DNA of 64,000 nucleotides from Bidens hawaiensis (Eukaryota; Streptophyta; Magnoliopsida; Asterales; Asteraceae): the NCBI GenBank assembly GCA_021521415.1, contig JAIQDT010014611.1, forward strand, positions 1 to 64,000, given 5' to 3'. This document shows, one piece after another, positions 47,424-58,457 of the stretch (its first letter is position 1; the number at the start of each line of letters is the position of its first letter). The position numbers were made by a program, and so were the translations under genes. The notes under the pieces are model-generated. The model was not told the origin of the DNA, ran no database searches, and saw nothing but the letters and a program-made list of their open reading frames with translations.

Positions 47424-47669
47424 TTTTTTTTTTTAACAACATTTAGAGCTGCCTCAATACCCGATTGAGTCTTACTATGAGCCTGGAAGTCAATTGTCCA
47501 TACTGATTTTGTCGCTCTAGACCTAACTTACCTAGAAACATCATCAAAGAGTAAACCCACCACAGTGAGAAAATGCTCTTGAGATAGGTTTCGAACTTAA
47601 GACCCCAAAGATTCTAAACCTTAAGCGGCATCCCCATGCCACTGGACCAAGAGGCCACTTGTTGCCCAA
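47424..47669 (-). mobile_element. tRNA-derived SINE, about 245 bp
   Basis: On the minus strand the head GGCAACAAGTGGCCTCTTGG leads into TTGGTCCAGTGGCA (A box, 47637-47650), then GTTCGAAACC (B box, 47587-47596), a unique body, and an A11 tail at 47424-47434. I could not fix the target duplication. It marks the upstream edge of the ZPR island. Confidence 0.8.
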
Positions 47670-48300
47670 CCACATAGTGATTAATGTTTCTGTTCATATC
47701 TTATTCTTATGGTCTTCTAACTCGAAACTAAGCAAAAGTTATGTATATATTTTGTTACATTTTTTATTTATTTTAGATACGAGTTTGTTAAATCTCGAGT
47801 CAGCTACATGTCCTAATTTATTTGTACGAAACCATGAGATTATCAAGCAAACAAGGGCTTAATAGATATTTCAAGCTTAAACTGAAAACTTGGTCCCTAG
47901 CTTCTATTGAATATTGATGTTAATGACACGAGTGAGCAGTGTAAAGTTAAATATTAATCATATAAATTATATTAAAGAAAGGAACTTTTTAATTCGACCA
48001 ACGACATTGAATATACATGAACTTAGAATGCTACCCCCATGGTCAATTATAAAAACTGTATATATAAATATACGAAAATTGAAGAAGTAAAAAGGGCTTA
48101 ATTGTCTTTTTGAAGTTGTATAATAATGTTACTTTTTTTGTTATTTTAAACTCGATGAAGTAGTTAAATATAGATTGATTAAGTAAATTATACCGGGAAC
48201 AAGAAAAAAACCATAAAGCTCCTTTAAATGGTAAAACAATGATTTATTGGAAATTATTGCATGTGTAAAGATAAAAGTTATTACTATATTTATAGCATTA
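47670..48300. other. Intergenic, no gene seen
   Basis: AT-rich spacer without definable repeats; the 67-codon open frame at 47659-47862 has no family signal. Confidence 0.35.
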
Positions 48301-48316
48301 TTAATTATAACTTTCT

Positions 48317-48555
48317 AGGTGGTGAGTGTGGCTTCGGTAGGGGACGTGTGAGGGTGGGGTGGGGGTCGTGTGGTGGCGGTATTGGTGTTGGAGGATAGAA
48401 GAAACAAAGAAGGAAAACGAAAAGGGAAGTGGGAAGGAGGCTCGGGAAAGTGAGGTGATTGACACTACACAAGGAAACACCGTCTCCACCTTCTTCAGGG
48501 CTACATGCGGGATGTGTGTGTGGTGGGATGTGTGGTATGACACCGCCCACCCCAA
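48317..48555. mobile_element. Possible GC-rich MITE
   Basis: A G-rich block with imperfect inverted ends, GGTGGTGAGTGTGGC on the left against GGGTGGGCGGTGTCA on the reversed right, embedded in AT-rich DNA. The composition and ends resemble GC-rich MITEs like that at 41153. No duplication was found, so the call is tentative. The proline/histidine-rich and charged open frames are not genes. Confidence 0.4.
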
Positions 48556-49882
48556 ACCTGTTTGTTCATACGATCAAATATGTTTCATACAAAATTGTAT
48601 ATCATATTAAGACAATGAAAAGGTGATAGTATGAGACCCGTCTTTGTTTATCCTGGCTATCCGTAAGTAATTACATAGTCGCACTCCCCTCGTTGTGAAC
48701 ATAGAAGAAATTTTGGTGGCTTCCAGTTAATGAACACCGCAGTATGTGTGTTGTTACTATACTACCCTCATAATCAACTATAAGTGAGTTTCGTTTATAT
48801 ACATCTCTAAATTTGTTAAATCTCTTCACGTCTCAATATATAAACTAGGGTATATACCCGCGTAACACGCGGGTGGAATAGCATGTCACTAAACATAATA
48901 AATTTATATAACAAATTCAAGCACACAAAACTTTTTCAACTTTCGGATCAAACGTTAATCATTTACAATGTCTAGATATTAAAAGTTTAAAGTTAAAATA
49001 AGTTAGTGTACACCAAACCAAAAACATCAACAAAAAGATCTAAACATGTTCTTTCATATTAAACCACCATCAACTTCTTTAAATATTCTAACAAAAAAAA
49101 CTCATTTTGTTTCACCACCTGGAAATTTAAAAAACAATATTATCCAAATTAAATATATCATTAAAATAATAACATGTTTAATAATGAAAGTCTGTGTTAC
49201 ACACGGATGGAAGTTATAATAAAAGTAAATAATATATATCATGTAATACGTAAATTGAGTTATATTTTATAATGATTTTTATTTATGACTTTTATAATAA
49301 GATTTTGATATATTTATACACTATTAATTATAAACTATAATTTGCAAACCAAACATTGATGTTTGATTTATTTTAAAATGTAACATCCTAAAATTTTAAT
49401 GTTGAATAAAGGAAGTTATGTTTAGTGATTTCGCGTGATTAATTAATATCGGGTAAGGAGCGGACCATGGACTTGGATTAATTGAGATGGGTTAAACAAG
49501 AATGGCCTTAGATCCATGGGATTTCAGGGATATAAATATCCCCTAAACCCAAAAATATCTTCCATTTCCACCTATTCCAAACACACTCCAAAAACACACT
49601 ACACCACAACTTCGCCGGCGGCCGGAACCGGGCAGATCCGAGGAGAGGAACGGGCAGATCCGAGAGAGAGAGAGAGCGATTAGTTGTGTTAACAAGTTAA
49701 ACGAGATCCAAACAAGCTCAAAAAGGTATGATTCTTGATCTTTGAAGTTTAAAGATCTAAGTTTTATATTGTAGATACGACCGAAAATGGTCGGGAACGT
49801 AGTGGGTGATGTCGAACCATAGCAAGGGTGTTAAAATCGCCCAAAAATGCTGGACAGAAACCGAACAGCGGCTGATCTGGGC

Positions 49883-50256
49883 AACTTCGCCTTCAAAGCG
49901 ATGAACTTCGCCTGCAAGCTAAGTTCGTCTGATGAACTTCGCCTGCAAGCTAAGTTCGCCTGATGGCAACTTCGCTGTAAAGTTAAGTTCGCCTAACTGG
50001 TAACTTCGCCTGAGGCCAAGTTCGCCTGATGACAACTTCGCCTGAAGCCAAGTTCGCCTGCTGGCAACTTCGCTGTAAAGCTAAGTTCGCCTAGCTGGTA
50101 ACTTCGCCTAAAGCTAAGTTCGCCTAAGGTTTAACTTCGCCTGCAAGCTAAGTTCGCCTGATGGCAACTTCGCTGTAAATCTAAGTTCGCCTAGCTGGTA
50201 ACTTCGCCTAAAGCTAAGTTCGCCCAAAGTTTAACTTCGCCTAAAGCCGAGTTCGA
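49883..50256. repeat. AACTTCGCC / AAGTTCGCC minisatellite in the solo LTR
   Basis: About 19 copies of the 9-bp word AACTTCGCC or AAGTTCGCC (some AACTTCGCT) alternate with spacers such as TGCAAGCT, TGATGGC and TAGCTGGT. A longer composite unit of roughly 120 bp is partly repeated at about 49930-50090 and 50145-50240. The same word dominates the small LTR element inserted 900 bp downstream. Confidence 0.9.
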
Positions 50257-50863
50257 TTAGGAAATAAATTAAAAGCGATAAGTAAAAGTAAGCTAATACT
50301 AGGCCACCAGATTAGATCAGGCGAGTATTGATACGTGTAACTTGTACAGTCAGCCGAGCTCAGTTAAAGAAGGGATTTACAGCTATCAGAAGAAAGAAGC
50401 AGAGTTCAGGTGAGTTTCTAGCCCCATTCCTTGTTATGTTTTCGGGGCTGTGTGCATACTCGATGTGTTGTTAATACATTTATCCTAAGTGATAAGTGTA
50501 TGTCATATGTGATATGTGTGATAGATATGAATGATTGTTTGTCGGTACGCGAACGATCTTCGGATATTGCGCGTACTGTCAGGTTAAAAATAAAGGTACG
50601 AATATTATATATCGAAGATGTATGAATATTTCAAATGAATACTTGTCGGGGCGTGAACGATCTTCGGATATTGCACGTAATGACAAGGGGTATGGTTGTT
50701 GAATGAATGAGGTAAAGAATGCCTAGAGTGTTCTTATGTTATAATGTAAGTATGTGTATATAGGTACACGAATGGCATGTGAGTTCTACGTTCGACATAG
50801 TAAGTTAGGATGACAAATCCCTCTAGCTTCTGTCGGACATAGACTCGGCTGGTGATGGCGTAG

Positions 50864-51193
50864 TTAAGGACTGCGAGCCTTATACGTGAAGTAGATGACA
50901 TATGTAAACGTAGATAAGGACTGCGAACCTTATACGTAATGTAGATAGGCGTCAGCATAGGAAAGGACTGTGAACCTTATACGTGCTGTATTTGTAGCAT
51001 AGGGGAGGACTGCGAACCTCGTACGTGCTATGAATTAGGTTGCAACATAGGGAAGGACTGCGAACCTTGTACGTGTTGTGGATGTATTTCAGCATAGGAA
51101 AGGACTGTGAACCTTATACGTGCTGATTTTGTAGCATAGGGGAGGACTGTGAACCTCGTACGTGCTATGAATTAGGTTGCAACATAGGGAAGG
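50864..51193. repeat. Higher-order GGACTGCGAACCT array (137-bp period)
   Basis: The core GGACTG(C/T)GAACCT(T/C)(A/G)TACGTG recurs about every 46 bp, and three variant cores form a 137-bp unit that starts CAGCATAGGAAAGG at 50953 and 51090. The array resumes after the nested element at 53573-53735, where the next unit start (53611) falls exactly one period on once the insertion and its TSD are removed. Confidence 0.88.
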
Positions 51194-51834
51194 TGTAGGT
51201 CCCCCCGGGGACGTCGCCGATCGATACGAGATCCGCACGAGGTCTAGGAGTGCGGAATCCTCCTAGACTCGTTAATGGTGTACAAGACGAAGAACACAAA
51301 CACGTACACGAACAAATATACGAACAAATACAAGAACAAATAAACAAATCTGCAGATTCTTTATAATAATCAAAACACGTTACATACCGTAACATAAACA
51401 GAAACACGTCCGACCCGAGGTGAGCTCTACCTCGGGTCGTCCCTCACGACACTTCCTCTCTTTTACTCTCTAGACAAATGAACTATAACACAATTACTCT
51501 TAATTTCTGGATACGAAACCTAAACAAGACACACATATATATAGACAAAACATCTTCTCGGGCTTGGGCTTGGGCCAGTAGGCGAAGTTGTTCATAACTT
51601 CGCCTATGGCGAAGTTGTGATAACTTCGCCTAAGGCAGAAGTTGTTACAACTTCGCCGTTGGCGAAGTTGTTCTAACTTCGCCTAAGACGAAGTTGTGCT
51701 AACTTCGCCTGTGGCGTTCCGCTGTTCTGAATTGCATAGCGACGGTCACAAAATGCACCAACAGTCTCCCCTTTGACCGTTGCTCTCAATTCTACAAACA
51801 CAAAAGATCATCTGTTACAAAACATGCACCAACA
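51194..51834 (-). repeat. 3' LTR of the young element
   Basis: 641 bp, partner of 52931-53572. A TATATATATGTGTGTC promoter-like run lies at 51527-51543 on the minus strand. The 80-codon open frame at 51165-51407 lies on the LTR edge and is not a gene. Confidence 0.9.
51581..51709. repeat. Five consecutive GGCGAAGTT...AACTTCGCC hairpins in the LTR
   Basis: Five successive units each consist of GGCGAAGTT (variants GGCAGAAGTT, GACGAAGTT), a 5-6 base loop and AACTTCGCC, separated by TAT, TAA or GTT. Each can fold into a 7- to 9-bp stem. The other LTR carries the identical array at 53318-53446. Confidence 0.92.
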
Positions 51835-52659
51835 GACTCCCTCTTAACTGATGATCTTCTGTTTGCTCATCAACCAGCCGTGTCTGAAACTGTCCTATAG
51901 CTTCACAAATCTACCGGTCACCCAGCGTCTTCCATATCAGATCTCCCCTTCAGTGTAAGCTTCTCCGACTATAACGATTGAGGTCTTTGAAATGCATGCA
52001 TCCTCGTGCCAATAGATCATCTCAACCAATCACGTGAGTCCATCTGACTTCACCAACACGTGAAGTTGGGCTTCCTCCACAACTTCACCAACTCGTCGGC
52101 ATACGATAAGGTTTAATCTTCAACTACTCAACATCAAGTGATCAATTTCATCACAAAACCACCTTGACAGAATCTAACACATGACCATTAATTCATCCGA
52201 AGCATCTTCAATCACCAGGGATAACGATCAAGAACATAAACACTTTAGTTCCCGATTACATCCAACTTGTTCCAGAATTTTCACTCTAATAAATAAGCAT
52301 CACGTTTCAGGATCCAATTCTCGAACGCCTTGAAAATAACATAAATAATATGCTCTGACCGCCATCCAGTAATGACAAAAACCTTCAGTTGAATTTGACT
52401 TTCTTCAATTGGTCACCTTCGAACAACAACAATTTCATTGCCCACAAACACCCGAATATGTGTCAATATCCAGTTTCAAACAATATCCCATTCACAACCT
52501 CAACTCCAAATCCAGAGTTGACACGTATTTGTTCACACGTAAGACCAAGAGATAACAAGATCACTCGTTGACGGAACAACATCTCTGGTCTCACAATAAT
52601 CGTGTACACCTTGCCATACAGACGAAAACTCCAAACAATTTTTTTTTTTTTTTTTAACT

Positions 52660-52835
52660 TCACCTGGCTGCTAACTTCGCCTGTTCATAACTTCGCCTGG
52701 CTATAACTTCGCCGAGAAGTCAACTTCGCCTAAAGTCAACTTCGCCTGTTCATAACTTCGCCAGACCTTATATCTTCGCTGAAACCCTACGAACAGTGAC
52801 GGCAACTTCGCCTGATGAACAATAACTTCGCCTAC
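52660..52835. repeat. AACTTCGCC array in the interior of the young element
   Basis: About nine copies of AACTTCGCC and close variants (AACTTCACC, ATCTTCGCT) in direct orientation with spacers such as TGGCTAT and TGTTCAT, resembling the array at 49883-50256 rather than the hairpin array of the LTR. Confidence 0.88.
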
Positions 52836-52913
52836 GGCGCTGTTCGGCCAGAAACGCACAGAAACGTGCCAGAAACACCAAAACGCAGATCTCGAACCAT
52901 AGCATAAGAGCCT

Positions 52914-52930
52914 AATGCTCTGATACCACT
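52914..52930 (-). promoter_or_regulatory. Primer-binding site, initiator tRNA-Met
   Basis: The minus strand reads AAGTGGTATCAGAGCAT right beside the 5' LTR, complementary to the 3' end of initiator tRNA-Met. Confidence 0.88.
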
Positions 52931-53572
52931 TGTAGGTCCCCCCGGGGACGTCGCCGATCGATACGAGATCCGCACGAGGTCTAGGAGTGCGGAATCCTCC
53001 TAGACTCGTTAATGGTGTACAAGACGAAGAACACAAACACGTACACGAACAAATATACGAACAAATACAAGAACAAATAAACAAATCTGCAGATTCTTTA
53101 TAATAATCAAAACACGTTACATACCGTAACATAAACAGAAACACGTCCGACCCGAGGTGAGCTCTACCTCGGGTCGTCCCTCACGACACTTCCTCTCTTT
53201 TACTCTCTAGACAAATGAACTATAACACAATTACTCTTAATTTCTGGATACGAAACCTAAACAAGACACACATATATATAGACAAAACATCTTCTCGGGC
53301 TTGGGCTTGGGCCATTAGGCGAAGTTGTTCATAACTTCGCCTATGGCGAAGTTGTGATAACTTCGCCTAAGGCAGAAGTTGTTACAACTTCGCCGTTGGC
53401 GAAGTTGTTCTAACTTCGCCTAAGACGAAGTTGTGCTAACTTCGCCTGTGGCGTTCCGCTGTTCTGAATTGCATAGCGACGGTCACAAAATGCACCAACA
53501 GTCTCCCCTTTGACCGTTGCTCTCAATTCTAACAAACACAAAAGATCATCTGTTACAAAACATGCACCAACA
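52931..53572 (-). repeat. 5' LTR of the young element
   Basis: 642 bp, almost identical to 51194-51834 (G/T change in GGGCCAGTAGG/GGGCCATTAGG and one extra A near the end). Confidence 0.9.
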
Positions 53573-54799
53573 GAAGGACTGCGAACCTTGTACGTGTTGT
53601 GGATGCATTTCAGCATAGGAAAGGACTGTGAACCTTATACATGCTGATTTTGTAGCATAGGGGAGGACTGCGAACCTCGTACGTGCTATGAATTAGGTTG
53701 CAACATAGGGAAGGACTGCGAACCTTGTACGTGTTCACGACCTTGAGTACAGGTATAGACGGTGAACTATGAACGTACTCTCGGTAGACTGAGGTTAGTG
53801 ATTGTAGATATGTATGTATGTATGGTAGCAAGTATGTATGTAGAACAGAATGGTAACTAGTGAAGTATGAATATGTATCTACGGATATGTGTGTATGTGT
53901 ATGTATTGTATGGCGTTCGATTAACTAGAACTCACTCAGCGTAGCTGACTTTTAGTATGCACGCAGGTGAGCTGATTATAGAGTTAGCATGAGGATGACA
54001 CACGGCATGGATTGAACGGTTGACATCTGAAGAAAGAAGTAAAGATGTTTTAAATATAAAGTTTTGTGTTATGGTATCAAAGAAAAGATTTAATGTTTTG
54101 TAACAAATGATTGATGTTTTATATTCCGCGAAAAGTTTTAATAAACTCTGATTTGAAGAACTGTGTTTATGAGTAAATCCGACACTAAAGTAGGGTCACC
54201 GGGTTCGGGGCCTTACATAAAACAAAACATTCATACCGATATCATTATACATTTTATGTTTCTAAAAATAACTATTAGAACAAAATGTTGTCACATATTA
54301 AAAAATGTATTTTTATAACTTTGGAAGAATTGGAGACGAAGATTCAAACAATGATGTAAAATTTCAATATCTTTCAATGATTAGTAACATGTATCATACG
54401 CGTGAAAATTGTATATATATATATATAGCGATAATAATAATAATAATGAATTGATAGTGTAATATTTATAAGAATAAATAATTTTACATTCATTATAAGG
54501 TATTACAAGTTAAAAGTTATATAAGTTAATGTACACCGAACAAATAAAAACATCAACAAAAGACATAAACTTTTTCATTCATATTAAATTACCGTCAACT
54601 TTTTCAAAAATTCTACTAAGAAGCTCATTTTGCTTCACCACCTGAAAATATAATAAAACAATAGCATCTAAAATAAATATATTATAATAAATGATACTAT
54701 TATTAGAATAAATTGTTAAACGTCTTCAAACATTCTACCAAAAGAAACACATCTTGAACATTTATTTTTTATTTTTGACCAATCTTGCAACAAACTTTT

Positions 54800-56842
54800 A
54801 ATCACTAACATTAATAATTTGTTAAACTTGCAAAACTTAAAAACGTTTTACAATAAATGAATTTTCAAATAACTTTGGAAAGATTGTTTAAATTTATGTT
54901 GACTTTGGAAAGATTAACTTTATCATAAAATCAGTTGCTAAATAAGTGTGTGTGTGTGTGTGTGTATGCGTGTGTGTGTGCGCGCGCGTGTGTGTGTTAA
55001 AAGGAAAATCAAATCCGAGCTGACCCATTAAAAAATATGTATTTAAAAGTTTTGAAATATAATTTGTTATTATGGAAATGTCAAATTCGTTTTAAACTAA
55101 TTTATTGACTGCTTAACAAAAATAGTTTGTAAAAACAATCAATAATTTAATTTGTTCTTATTTGAAATTCAAAATTTTGACTACAAATTAAAACATAATA
55201 GGATTAGATAATATTAATTTTGTTAAATGTATTATATATAGAAATTTTCTAAACATAATTTTGAATATAATAAACCGGTTTATTATAAATAATTATCTCC
55301 AAAAATAACATATTTATTATAAAAAATACTATTATTAGAATAATTATACATTGAATATTATAAATTAAAAAATAAATTATATTCAAATAATCATGCCCAA
55401 AAATAACCGATTGATTATAAAAAAAATATTATTAGAATGTATTATATTCTAATATTTAATATTTCCATGTTTAAGGTTTTTCGAAAATCAATTAATATTT
55501 AACAATAATAATTCATTGAGTAATTTAGGAATCAGTTAATAATAATAATAAAAACATAAATTATTTCCTTAATTATCGTTTTTATAGTCAAAGCTTTAAA
55601 TATAATTTGAATTTCAAATTATAGTAACAGGTCAACTAACAACGGATTAAGTTTATGTACATTTATATTTTTAGAAAATTCTAGAATAAATTATATTTGG
55701 AAGATCAATATTCTACTTTAATATGTATTTTATATATCAATCTTAATAATTAGTAAATTTATAATTTAGTAAATATTAATAAAAAAATTAGTAAATTTAT
55801 AACTACTAACATTAATATTTTGTTAATCACTAACATTAATATTTTGTTAAACTTGCAAAACTTAAAAACTTTTTACGATAAATGAATTTTTAAATAACTT
55901 TGGAAAGATTGTTTAAATTTATGTTGACTTTGGAAAGATTAACTTTATCATAAAATCGGTTGCTAAATAAGTGTGTGTGTATACATATATATGTATGTAT
56001 ATGTGTGTGTGTGCGCGCGTTAAAAGGAAAATCAAACCCGAGCTAGACCATTAAAAATATGTATTTAACTCTAAAAAGTTTGAAATTTAATTTGTTATTA
56101 TGGAAATGTCAAATCCGTTTTAAACTAATTTATTGACTGCTTAATAAAAATAGTTTGTAAAAACAATCAAGAATTTAATTTGTTCTTATTTGAAATTCAA
56201 AATTTTGACCAAAAATTAAAACATAGTAAGATTAGATAATATTAATTTTGTTAAACGTATTATGTATAGAAATTTTCTAAACATAAGTTTGAATATAATA
56301 AACCGGTTTATTGTAAATAATTATCTTCAAAAATAACATATTGATTATAAAAAAAATACTATTATTAGAATAATTATACATTGAATATTATAAATTAAAA
56401 AAATAAATTATTCAAATAATCATGTCCAAAAATAACTGATTGATTATAAAAAAGTATTATTAGAATGTATTATATTCCAATATTTAATATTTCCATGTTT
56501 AAGGTTTTTCGAAAATCAGTTAATATTTAATAATAATACATTGAGTAATTTATGAATCAAATAATAACAATAATAAAAACATAAATTAGTTCCTTAATTA
56601 TTGTTTTTTATAGCCAAAGCTTTAAATATAATTTGAATTTCAAATTATAGTAAACAGGTCAACAATAACAGATTAAATTAATGTACATTTATATTTTTAG
56701 AAAATTCTTGAATAAGTTATATTTGGAAGATCAATATTATACTTTAATATGTATTTAAAGATCAATATTATAATATAGTAAATTTAGTAAACTTATAATT
56801 TAGTAAATATTAATAAAAAAATTAGTAAATTTATAATTAAAT
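54800..56842. repeat. Tandem duplication with a 1025-bp period
   Basis: The second copy (from about 55825) repeats the first with small changes: TTAAACTTGCAAAAC at 54822 and 55847, then TTTGGAAAGATTG, a GT/GC microsatellite (54947-54998 and 55970-56019), AATCAAA(T/C)CCGAGCT, and the same AT-rich remainder. The microsatellites have diverged most. The duplication lies wholly inside the Helitron-like element. Confidence 0.85.
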
Positions 56843-56959
56843 TTATGGAATATTAAAGATTAATATTATATATGCAACAAATAATTTACAAACAAATTTA
56901 TTAAACATTCAAAACAATTGTATTATTAAATCGAAGTTTCTGACTTTTGATAAAACTGA

Positions 56960-57240
56960 ATCAAAATGGCCGGAAAAATAATCAAAAATTGGACGAAAAT
57001 TATGTTTGTTAATATTTAGTAAAGAAAACAATAACAAATTGGAAGGAAAAAAAATCAGAAATTGGACAGAAATTCACTTCTTAATATTTAGTAAACAAAA
57101 CAATAAGAAATTGAACGGAAAATTTAAGAATTGGACAAAGAAAACAATAAAAAATTGGATGGAAAAAATTAAGAAATTGGACGGAAATTCATTTCTTAAT
57201 ACTCACTAAACAAAACAATAACAAATTGGCAGGAAAATCT
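56960..57240. repeat. Degenerate AAATTGGAC-type minisatellite
   Basis: Words such as AAATTGGACGGAAA and TTCTTAATATTTAGTAAACA recur irregularly at about 30-60 bp. The 67-codon open frame across it (lysine and asparagine-rich) is repeat translation. Confidence 0.75.
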
Positions 57241-57786
57241 CATAAAACATAAAATATGCTTATAACAAAATGGCCGGAATATATTAATAGGATATTATAA
57301 TAAATAATTAACCCTATGTGCAAGAATGGATTGTTAATTACCTTTAATATATTCGTCGGAGAATCGATCTGTTATAATCATCATTAATTGACCAAAAAAA
57401 ACCTTATAACATCTCCTCTGAGAAACGATCAATTCAATGGAATCGAACCGATTGAAGAAATCAATAACCTTGGAAGTGAAGAAAAACATGGTAGATTAAA
57501 CAATTGTTTGTAAACACTGTAGACGTTCGATGTTGGATTTGAGCGGCGGAATTAGGGTTCGTATGTTCTTGAAGATGTTAGAGAGAAAAATGAGTGATGG
57601 AATTGATAGTGGGTTATGAAAAATCTTCCAAATATAAGTTTTTTTGGGTGTGTGGTGAATATGACACATGGTAACATTAGAGACACTCTTAGAATGAAAA
57701 GATGGTGAGTTGAAGGTCTAGGTGAACAACATAGTAGAATGACATGTGAAAGACTTGTATTGATTTAATAGATTAATAAGATAAGA

Positions 57787-58226
57787 TATATTATATAATG
57801 TTATTAAAAATAAGAAGTGTACTATTTGTGGAACTTTAGAAACCGATATACAGAGGAAATTACTTTATTACCCCTATATTAATGATAATAATGAAAATGG
57901 TATGGGGGAGGCATTTGAGTTATCATATATCATGATGGTCTTTTGAACTATTGACAGGGGGTGAGCCAAATTGATAAGAAGAAGGACCACTGTGTAAGCC
58001 TTCACTCATTTCATTTCTTACTAACTCCAATTTTCTAAAAATATCAACTACATTTTAAAAGTCAACAAATCAATGAAAGATTCCTCCACTAATTCATCCG
58101 TCTCAATGCCTAACAAAATTAAATATATAAAATATTTAATTTTTAAATTTGAAACGTTAGTTTTATATTTGTATCATTGTATGTGTCTCAGTTTGGAATT
58201 TAGTTTCGTAGTGTTTGGAATTTACT
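57787..58226. other. Intergenic, no gene seen
   Basis: AT-rich spacer between the Helitron-like element and a MITE. Confidence 0.35.
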
Positions 58227-58457
58227 AAGGGGCTATTTGGTAGTTTTTAAATGGTTATTAAGAGTTTATTTTTTAATGGTTCATAACATTTTAATATGGT
58301 TAAGAGGTGGTCTTAAATATAAATAGTTAAAAGACTACCTCTTAATAGTTACATCTTACACATTTAGACTTAAGTCTACCTCTTAATCAATAAGAGGTTA
58401 TGAAACATTAAAAGGTAGTCTCTTAATGTCCATTAGGAGGCTATCAAACAGTCCCTA
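58227..58457. mobile_element. MITE with GGGGCTATTTGGTAG ends, 231 bp
   Basis: The left end AAGGGGCTATTTGGTAG pairs with the reversed right end TTAGGGACTGTTTGATAG. The body is dominated by TTAAGAGG and CCTCTTAA words in inverted order, so the whole element can fold. The ends are typical of a widespread plant hAT MITE group (recalled). The target duplication is not clear. Confidence 0.72.

Larger units (their letters stand above)
51835..52930 (-). other. Non-coding interior of the young element
   Basis: 1096 bp between the LTRs with no open frame of note. The minus strand contains an A run of about 20 (52636-52655) in the interior. Next to it, at 52660-52835, more AACTTCGCC words occur in one orientation. 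The rest (51835-52630) is unremarkable. Confidence 0.8.
51194..53572 (-). mobile_element. Young non-autonomous LTR retrotransposon, 2.4 kb
   Basis: The LTRs 51194-51834 and 52931-53572 flank only 1.1 kb. The duplication GAAGG is perfect at 51189-51193 and 53573-53577. A tRNA-Met primer site adjoins the right LTR and a purine tract (AAGAGGGAGTC on the minus strand) adjoins the left, so it reads on the minus strand. By eye the LTRs differ by one substitution and one 1-bp indel over 641 bp, so the insertion is very recent. There is no coding capacity, as in TRIM-type elements, though the LTRs are longer than usual for TRIMs. The TGTTGGTGC start and lack of gypsy features suggest a copia-type parent, which is inference. 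Confidence 0.9.
49379..54217 (+). mobile_element. Solo LTR (Ty3/gypsy type), itself interrupted
   Basis: The ends TGTAACATCC and GGCCTTACA are flanked by a perfect TAAAA duplication (49374-49378 and 54218-54222). No primer site or polypurine tract adjoins, so it is one LTR left by recombination. Without the nested insertion it is about 2455 bp. The 3' part, with CTCACTCAGCGTAGCTGAC and CAGGTGAGCTG, resembles Tekay-type LTRs read on the + strand (recalled). It contains two separate minisatellites described below. Open frames at 50431-50958 are LTR sequence. Confidence 0.85.
48845..57786 (-). mobile_element. Helitron-like element, interrupted by nested LTR sequences
   Basis: The minus-strand 3' end is the hairpin CCCGCGTGTTACGCGGG (48857-48873), TATATACC and CTAG before a T. 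The 5' end is placed at 57786, reading TCTTATCTTATTAATC after an A. About 4.1 kb remains after removing the solo LTR. No Rep/helicase is present. The interior is AT-rich, with a block near 49000-49140 related to 54480-54660, a kilobase tandem duplication, and minisatellites of GGAAAATTGGAC type (56960-57240). A short minus-strand frame at 57340-57490 could be a captured exon, but I do not recognise it. The 3' end is convincing; the 5' end is weaker. Confidence 0.62.

Noticed and set aside
51165..51407. Cysteine-rich 80-codon frame repeated at 52701-53144
   Set aside because: It is antisense LTR sequence and appears twice only because there are two LTRs.
49930..53446. CRISPR-like array of CTTCGCC repeats
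   Set aside because: Repeats are 9 bp with variable short spacers inside plant LTRs; no CRISPR architecture or cas genes, and the DNA is eukaryotic.
57340..57490. 51-codon minus-strand frame starting MFFFTSKVIDFFNRFD
   Set aside because: Could be a captured exon, but I recognise no family and it lies in Helitron interior sequence.
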